18,632 nt of DNA from CAZWHE01 sp964633825 (GTDB lineage: Bacteria; Planctomycetota; B15-G4; CAYZWU01): NCBI GenBank assembly GCA_964633825.1, contig CAZWHE010000072.1, positions 1-18,632 on the forward strand, written 5' to 3'. Position numbers and translations under genes: made by a program. Within the stretch, counting starts at the first letter, position 1. Each line of letters starts with the position of its first letter. Of this stretch, positions 14,402 to 18,632 are shown piece after piece. A model generated the notes under the pieces. That model was given only the letters and a program-made list of their open reading frames with translations. It was not told where the DNA came from and did not search any database.

Positions 14402-15078
14402 TGAAGATACTGGTACCCATATCGACGCGTCTGGAAGTGGCCCTCTCGGCCGCTCTGGCGGTCGCCTGCCACGCCGCGCTCTTCGGTCTGGCGCCCGCTT
14501 CGATCAAGGACACGCCCGATATCGATCTCGCCGTGAGCCGGGAGAGTCTCGAGGTGACTCTTCTGCCCAGCCGGAAACCGGTCCGCGAGCCAGTGAGCCG
14601 GCCTTTCAGGGAAAAAGTGGAGAAGACGGTTCCTATAAAAGAGACAGTCCGGCCTGTCCGGGAAAAGCTTTCGCAGTCCCGCAAGCGGACAGAGCCCTCT
14701 CTTTCCGAGCGGATCCGCCCCGAGGAGCGCCTGCTCGTCAGGAAAGGGCGCGGCGAAGATCCCAACGACGCTCTGGCGCGCCGGGCCTCGAAGCTTGTCG
14801 ATTCGTTGAGATTCGTCTATCCCCGTTTCGCCCTCGAAGGGGGGCTGGAAGGGAGACCGGTTCTGGTCTTTACCATATCCGGGGCCGGTGGAATGGAGAG
14901 GGTTGAGCTGTTGCGTTCGTCGGGCCACGCCGTCCTCGACAGGAGCGCCTTGCGCCAGGCGAACGAACAGGTGAGGAGCATCTCCTTTCCGCGCGCCGTG
15001 AAGAACGGCCGGCCCGTGTCCTATTCTTTCGAGCAGCCGATCCGCTTCCGGATTCTGCCCGCTTCCGATGGAAGATGA
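14401..15078 (+). CDS. tonB: TonB-family energy transducer
   Basis: A 225-residue protein starting at the ATG that shares its A with the receptor stop. Residues about 11-31 are the single N-terminal membrane anchor (VALSAALAVACHAALFGL). Residues about 40-130 form a charged linker rich in Arg, Lys and Glu rather than the long Pro-Glu/Pro-Lys tract of E. coli TonB. Residues about 138-218 are the TonB C-terminal domain: FVYPRFALEGGLEGRPVLVF, then MERVELLRSSGHAVLDRSAL and ISFPRAVKNG. An in-frame upstream ATG at 14350 lies within the receptor gene and was not chosen. The gene is followed by exbB after 12 bp. Confidence 0.88.
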   Translation: MKILVPISTRLEVALSAALAVACHAALFGLAPASIKDTPDIDLAVSRESLEVTLLPSRKPVREPVSRPFREKVEKTVPIKETVRPVREKLSQSRKRTEPSLSERIRPEERLLVRKGRGEDPNDALARRASKLVDSLRFVYPRFALEGGLEGRPVLVFTISGAGGMERVELLRSSGHAVLDRSALRQANEQVRSISFPRAVKNGRPVSYSFEQPIRFRILPASDGR

Positions 15079-15090
15079 GAGAGCCGCAGC

Positions 15091-15726
15091 ATGTTTTCCC
15101 AAGCCGTTGAATTCTTCCGGGAGGGCGGGGTGCTTATGGGACCCCTCCTCTTTTGTTCCTTCGTTTCTCTCACATTTATCATCGAGCGCGCCATCTTCTG
15201 GATCCGTCTCAGGCTCCTTCGCAACAGGAAGCTCGTGATGGAGGTGCTCGATCTCCTGCGCAAGGGAAACACGGAGACGGCCCGGAGCCGGGCGGCCTCT
15301 TCGCGGGACTTTCTTCTGAAAACAGTGGCCCTGGGGCTCGGCAACGGGTTGTCCAGTCTTCAGGGCACGATGGAGATGGCCTACCGCGAGGAAGAGAGGT
15401 CGATGAACCGGTTCATGATCGTTCTCGACACGATCGTGACTCTCGCTCCCCTTCTCGGAATACTGGGCACGGTGCTCGGCATCATCGAGTCCTTCGATAT
15501 CCTGGGATCTTCGACGGGAACAACCGATCCCCTGGCCGTGATGAGCGGCATCTCCAAGGCGCTGATCACCACGGCCGCCGGGCTCGCCATCGCCATCGTG
15601 ACCCTGATTCCCTACAACTTCTTTCGGGCCAGAACGGAGAACAGCCTCAACGAAATCGAAGAAGTGGCGACTTTTCTCGAAGTCACACTCACCGGGTCCG
15701 GCAGGGGGCCGGAGAGCACCCCATGA
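15091..15726 (+). CDS. exbB: ExbB/TolQ/MotA-family proton channel protein
   Basis: A 211-residue protein. It has a short N-terminal periplasmic part, a membrane helix at about 14-36 (VLMGPLLFCSFVSLTFIIER), a cytoplasmic loop, then helices at about 108-133 and 156-178. The family core is VTLAPLLGILGTVLGIIESF and ISKALITTAAGLAIAIVTLI. With ExbD it forms the inner-membrane motor that energises TonB. It is shorter than E. coli ExbB (244), mainly at the C-terminus. GAGAG lies before the ATG. It overlaps exbD by 4 bases (ATGA), consistent with coupled synthesis. Confidence 0.92.
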   Translation: MFSQAVEFFREGGVLMGPLLFCSFVSLTFIIERAIFWIRLRLLRNRKLVMEVLDLLRKGNTETARSRAASSRDFLLKTVALGLGNGLSSLQGTMEMAYREEERSMNRFMIVLDTIVTLAPLLGILGTVLGIIESFDILGSSTGTTDPLAVMSGISKALITTAAGLAIAIVTLIPYNFFRARTENSLNEIEEVATFLEVTLTGSGRGPESTP

Positions 15727-16127
15727 GATTCAAGCGGCACCGAAAGAAAGCACCGCGGGTGGAAATCATCCCTCTCATCGATGTCGTTTTTCTCCTCCTC
15801 GTTGTTTTCATTTTCTCGATGATGGCCATGACGATTCACAAGGGAATCCGCGTCGATCTGCCGCGGGCAGCCACGGCCGATCTCAACAAGGAGAACTATT
15901 TTGCCGTGACGCTGACTGCCGACGGCGCGATCTTCGTCGATCTCGATCAGGTCACGGCAGGCGGTCTCACGGCGAGGGTGGCGGCCGCGAGGAGCGAAAA
16001 CGACAAGGTTCGTGTTTTTGTGAACGCCCACAGGAACGTCCCCCACGGGAAGGTGGTCGAGGTCCTTGACGGAATCCGGGCCGGCGGGGTGACGGCCGTG
16101 TCGATCCAAACGGAAGGAGCGCCCTGA
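15723..16127 (+). CDS. exbD: ExbD/TolR-family biopolymer transport protein
   Basis: A 134-residue protein starting in the ATGA overlap with exbB. A basic cytoplasmic tail (MRFKRHRKKAPRVE) precedes the single membrane helix IIPLIDVVFLLLVVFIFSMM with the essential Asp at D20. The periplasmic domain (about 55-132) has AVTLTADGAIFVD, then VRVFVNAHRNVPHGKVVEVL and GVTAVSIQTEG. All expected parts are present and the length is normal. An open frame reaching back to 15153 is only an out-of-frame extension through exbB. Confidence 0.93.
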   Translation: MRFKRHRKKAPRVEIIPLIDVVFLLLVVFIFSMMAMTIHKGIRVDLPRAATADLNKENYFAVTLTADGAIFVDLDQVTAGGLTARVAAARSENDKVRVFVNAHRNVPHGKVVEVLDGIRAGGVTAVSIQTEGAP

Positions 16128-16168
16128 TAGGGAGCCGCCTCGCCCGGTTAGAATCGGAGAAGATAGAA

Positions 16169-16873
16169 ATGAAAATCCTTGTTTGCGCTGTTGCCGCTCT
16201 TTATACCGCGTTTCTCGTTCCGTCCGGGGTTCGAACAGCCGATGTCACCGACAGGAGCGGAACGATGACCCATGTGACCGGCCTTCACTACTGCTACGAA
16301 GAAGAGGTCGGTGAGGACCTCTTTCTCAACAAGTACGACGACTTCTTCGTCCGCCGGGGCGAAGCCGTCATCCGCGTCCGCCTCGACAGCCTCTCCCGGG
16401 TGGAGTTTACGGGTGAAAAGCGGGAGAAGAGGGATGAAACCCTGCTCGAAGCCCGGATCAGGACGGACAGGGGCTCTGCGGCAACGGCCTGGATCGTTTG
16501 CCACAGGGGGGGATTTCTCAAGGGCGATCTCGATCTGGGTGAATTCCGCCTCGGTCTGAAGGACGTCAAGACCATGGTATTCCCTGCCGGGGAAAGGATG
16601 GCGCGCTCCGCCTTCCGCTGCCGTCTTCCCGATGATAAGGAAGAGGGAAAGAGGCCGTCCGGCGCTGTAAACCTCGTTCTCGGGCAAGACGGTGTTCTGC
16701 GGAAAGGGGGAAGGGATTCCAGGGATGCGGTCGAGGATTTTTCAGGTCCCCCGGCTAAAAACGTCTACCTGGAAATCGCTCCCGAGGTTCCTTTCCGGAA
16801 GGCGAGGGGAGTGCTGAAAAAGCTTGCTCAATGGGGAGTCGGCGAAGTCGTTATCGCTCCGTCCGGGCCGTAG
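16169..16873 (+). CDS. Periplasmic protein with a beta-rich N-terminal domain and an ExbD-like C-terminal domain without a membrane anchor
   Basis: A 234-residue protein with a signal peptide (MKILVCAVAALYTAFLVPSG). Residues about 28-145 form a beta-rich domain: GTMTHVTGLHYCYEEE, GEAVIRVRLDSLSRVEF, EARIRTDRGS, GDLDLGEFRLGLKDVKTMVF. I do not recognise this as a named family. Residues about 165-232 line up by eye with the periplasmic domain of the neighbouring ExbD: AVNLVLGQDGVL against AVTLTADGAIF, and VYLEIAPEVPFRKARGVL plus GVGEVVIAPSG against VFVNAHRNVPHGKVVEVL plus GVTAVSIQTEG. It thus looks like an anchorless ExbD/TolR-like domain. It follows exbD by 41 bp and has GGAG upstream of the ATG, so it is probably the last gene of the receptor operon. 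A role as a periplasmic partner or modulator of the TonB motor is inference. Confidence 0.75.
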   Translation: MKILVCAVAALYTAFLVPSGVRTADVTDRSGTMTHVTGLHYCYEEEVGEDLFLNKYDDFFVRRGEAVIRVRLDSLSRVEFTGEKREKRDETLLEARIRTDRGSAATAWIVCHRGGFLKGDLDLGEFRLGLKDVKTMVFPAGERMARSAFRCRLPDDKEEGKRPSGAVNLVLGQDGVLRKGGRDSRDAVEDFSGPPAKNVYLEIAPEVPFRKARGVLKKLAQWGVGEVVIAPSGP

Positions 16874-16906
16874 CCCGGCGGATGTCCGGGCCATAGCCCG
16901 GCAGAT
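16861..16906. repeat. Two tandem 23-bp units, each with a 6-bp inverted repeat
   Basis: Units 16861-16883 and 16884-16906 match at 21 of 23 positions. Each contains CCGGGC, a 4-base spacer and GCCCGG, giving two successive GC-rich hairpins. The first covers the stop codon of the preceding gene. They lie at the junction of two convergent genes and may help end transcription on both sides, although no T-tract follows. Confidence 0.75.
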
Positions 16907-16912
16907 GCAGGG

Positions 16913-17632
16913 TCAAAGCGAGCGCATGAGGCGCTCCGTTCTGGCAATGAACTGCAATATCGAATTGACGGCCGCCCGGCTTTCGGTCGTTTTGAAATGG
17001 TCCACGAATTTCACGCCGTAAAGATAGTGGGCCTTTTCCTGAGCCGTTCTCACAACCATGGCCGACAGGTTCACTTCATCGTCCGTATCGGGGAGAATGA
17101 AGTCCACTTCGACGCGCGTCCCCGATTCAATGTAATTGACGGGCGCCTTGACCGTTCTGATCGCCAGTCCGCCGCCGCTGAGGTCGGTGATCTTGCCCTT
17201 CATCACCATGAGCTCGTTGTGAACCTCGACCGTGAGGTTCACGTTCTTGTTGGAGTCGCTGGGAAGGGGCACGCGGAAGAAGTTCCTTCTCTGGGCGAGG
17301 TTGACCTTATCGGGGTAGTCCATGTTGACGAGGCCGTGTCTCGGGTTGTCGCAGGAAGCTTTCCAGCCGAGAACAACGCTCTCGAAGGAGTAGACTCCCT
17401 CGGGATCGATGAAGAAGACCTTGAGGCGGGTTCCCTCCAGGGGGGGGATGAGGCTGTTTTCGGGAAGGTCGACGGCCGCCCTGACCATGGGCCGTCCCCC
17501 TTCGTCTTTCACGGGGAGGAGATTGCCCGAATACTTGAGCATACCGTATTTTTCATGGGCCCAGAGCTCTACGGGGAAGCACCGGCTGCACGATTCTTTG
17601 ACGATCCTGTCAATGGTTTGTTCGGGGTTCAT
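16913..17632 (-). CDS. YcgR-like PilZ-domain c-di-GMP-binding protein
   Basis: A 239-residue protein. Residues about 1-108 form a YcgR N-terminal-like domain (RAAVDLPENSLIPPLEGTRL, VYSFESVVLGWKAS). Residues about 112-235 form a PilZ domain with both c-di-GMP motifs: RRNFFR with R116 and R120 (RxxxR), and ITDLSGGGLAI with D150, S152 and G155 (DxSxxG). It is therefore expected to bind c-di-GMP. YcgR proteins use this to control flagellar or other motor output; no motility gene is adjacent, so the target is unknown. The gene is convergent with the TonB operon. An inverted-repeat element lies immediately upstream of its start and may displace or provide its promoter. Confidence 0.88.
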   Translation of the reverse strand: MNPEQTIDRIVKESCSRCFPVELWAHEKYGMLKYSGNLLPVKDEGGRPMVRAAVDLPENSLIPPLEGTRLKVFFIDPEGVYSFESVVLGWKASCDNPRHGLVNMDYPDKVNLAQRRNFFRVPLPSDSNKNVNLTVEVHNELMVMKGKITDLSGGGLAIRTVKAPVNYIESGTRVEVDFILPDTDDEVNLSAMVVRTAQEKAHYLYGVKFVDHFKTTESRAAVNSILQFIARTERLMRSL

Positions 17633-17655
17633 CTGTAACCGCCTGTTCGTGTCTA

Positions 17656-17927
17656 AGTGGTCCTATTCGTAAATACGGTGACGTTTGAAGCTTGATTTGC
17701 CGTCGATATCAAGGCGCAACGACGACGCATATTAATAAAATATTCGGAGGAGTTGCAACGCAGGGAGCGACGGTAAAGCAAGCTTCCCGAAGGGCCGGGC
17801 GTATTTGGCCCGAATCCGGTGTCACTCGTCGTCATCGTATTTCTCCGTTAATACGATTCCTCCTCGTTCCTTGGCTCGGGCCAAATCCGCTCCGGCAAAC
17901 GTTACCGTATTTACGAATCGGACCACT
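17656..17927. mobile_element. 272-bp MITE-like element with 32-bp terminal inverted repeats and two internal hairpins
   Basis: The ends 17656-17687 and 17896-17927 are inverted repeats matching at 30 of 32 positions (AGTGGTCC, ATTCGTAAATACGGT, ACGTTTG). Inside are two hairpins. The first pairs 17687-17705 with 17768-17786 (17 of 19, GAAGCTTG...CCGTCG). The second pairs 17803-17812 with 17877-17886 (ATTTGGCCCG), with an apex of 17835-17841 against 17850-17856 (TCGTATT). There is no transposase gene and no clear target-site duplication. It could be a non-autonomous transposable element or a structured RNA with an outer stem and two arms. Confidence 0.75.
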
Positions 17928-18085
17928 AAGATAGCCCTCTCCGGCCCAACGCTCCCGGAGGCCCCGGATCGTTGCTCCGGCCTGTTATTCTTTTCGGCAG
18001 ATGGATGGGGGGAACTTGAAAGGAGAGAGTAAAATTAAGCGGTTTCACTGATTTTACAGGCGCAGGGAAGAAGCCCGAGACGGAA
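17928..18085. other. Intergenic stretch with two small GC-rich hairpins
   Basis: CTCCGG (17939-17944) pairs with CCGGAG (17955-17960), and CGGA near 17965 pairs with TCCG near 17976 inside a GGCC-flanked second hairpin. They lie downstream of the minus-strand gene ending at 18086 and might mark its transcript end, but no T-tract follows. Nothing protein-like was seen. Confidence 0.3.
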
Positions 18086-18632
18086 TTACTGCGGTCCGTC
18101 CGGTTCCCGGCCGGCGCCATCCCGGCCGGCGCCATCCCGGCCGGCGCCGGGCGGATTCGGAAGACCTTCTCCGCTCATGACGCGGGCCAGTTGGGCTTTC
18201 TTTTTCTGGATGAAACGGGCCCGGAACTCTTCGTTTCTCCTCCTGTCCCGGAAAATGTTGAACACAAAGAACAGGAGCATGAGAATGGTTATGCCGAAGA
18301 TAAAAGCCGCGATAGCCGGGATGGCCGTGTCCTCGGGGGATGGATATTTTTCGAAGCCGCGGACGATCACCGTCGGAGCGGACTGGGGATGCCCTTTCCT
18401 CGTGATCCACGAATAGTTCCTGAAGAAGATCCCCTTGATGTGGACCAGGTCCTTGTAGTTCAGGTCGAGCCATTCCGGCATGTCGAGGACGAGGAAATAG
18501 CAGAACCCGCCCCTGAAATTGATGGCGATTCCGCGGTAGATCCGGTCGATGCCGAGAGGATTTTCCCCCTCGGGACCGAGCAGTGTCTCTCGCAGCCAGA
18601 CGACCTGGCCCACGATGTTCACCGGTTTGCCT
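18086..18632 (-). CDS. Single-pass membrane protein of unknown function, C-terminal part (5' end outside window)
   Basis: The frame is open to the window edge (reading GKPVNIVGQVVWLRETLL at the edge), so the gene very probably starts outside. The GTG at 18622 is only the first start-like codon inside. About the first 105 visible residues are beta-rich, with GQVVWLRE, CYFLVLDMPEWLDL, VHIKGIFFRNYSWI and SAPTVIVRGFEKY, suggestive of OB-like strands in an extracytoplasmic domain. A membrane helix follows (AIPAIAAFIFGITILMLLFF), then a basic, probably cytoplasmic segment (RDRRRNEEFRARFIQKKKAQ) and a Gly/Ala/Arg/Asp tail encoded by a 15-bp tandem repeat. No family was recognised. Orientation matches the PilZ gene, but the 272-bp element lies between them. 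Confidence 0.7.
   Translation of the reverse strand, partial: GKPVNIVGQVVWLRETLLGPEGENPLGIDRIYRGIAINFRGGFCYFLVLDMPEWLDLNYKDLVHIKGIFFRNYSWITRKGHPQSAPTVIVRGFEKYPSPEDTAIPAIAAFIFGITILMLLFFVFNIFRDRRRNEEFRARFIQKKKAQLARVMSGEGLPNPPGAGRDGAGRDGAGREPDGPQ
18106..18148. repeat. 15-bp tandem repeat, nearly three copies
   Basis: The unit CCCGGCCGGCGCCAT occurs at 18106-18120 and 18121-18135, with a third copy intact for 13 bases at 18136-18148. On the coding strand it encodes a repeated five-residue GAGRD tail. The length is a multiple of three, so copy-number change would keep the frame. Confidence 0.85.

Overview
The window is about 18.6 kb of G+C-rich chromosome from a Gram-negative bacterium. It carries lipopolysaccharide genes (a GT9 glycosyltransferase and a Kdo-type sugar kinase), a TonB-dependent outer-membrane receptor and a TonB/ExbB/ExbD set. 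A fusion of an ECF sigma factor to a large carboxypeptidase-regulatory-like region, a secreted HEAT-repeat protein and a DUF6677-like membrane protein are the kind of content I associate with uncultured Planctomycetota or a neighbouring deep lineage. That placement is an inference from gene style and there is no marker gene here to settle it. No rRNA, tRNA, CRISPR array or transposase gene was seen.

Region 1 (1-3597): a GT9 heptosyltransferase-like gene leaves the window on the minus strand. Divergent from it is a tight three-gene run on the plus strand: a Kdo/WaaP-type kinase, a ParB-like protein, and a radical SAM protein of the spore-photoproduct-lyase (SPL) family. These genes overlap by 1 and 11 bases. 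The SPL-family protein keeps the iron-sulfur cluster motif but has Glu where true SPL has its catalytic Cys, so its reaction is unknown.

Region 2 (3598-7619): a leader of about 400 bp contains a strong intrinsic terminator, a possible competing antiterminator and a second hairpin. It precedes a 1107-residue sigma factor / membrane segment / beta-sandwich repeat fusion. The gene is followed directly by a 191-bp imperfect palindrome and a bidirectional terminator.

Region 3 (7620-11610): minus-strand genes for a small secreted protein, a HEAT-repeat lipoprotein candidate and a YbgC-like thioesterase. Divergent from these are a DUF6677-like membrane protein and a 63-residue two-helix membrane protein overlapping by 4 bases. 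dprA converges on them.

Region 4 (11611-16912): a regulatory region with paired GTTACT palindromes leads into an operon of TonB-dependent receptor, tonB, exbB, exbD and a periplasmic protein. The last protein ends in a second ExbD-like periplasmic domain but has no membrane anchor. The first four genes are nearly contiguous or overlapping, which suggests a self-contained energised uptake system of unknown substrate.

Region 5 (16913-18632): a YcgR-like PilZ protein on the minus strand, a 272-bp element with 32-bp terminal inverted repeats and two internal hairpins, and the 3' part of a single-pass membrane protein with a repeat-encoded tail.
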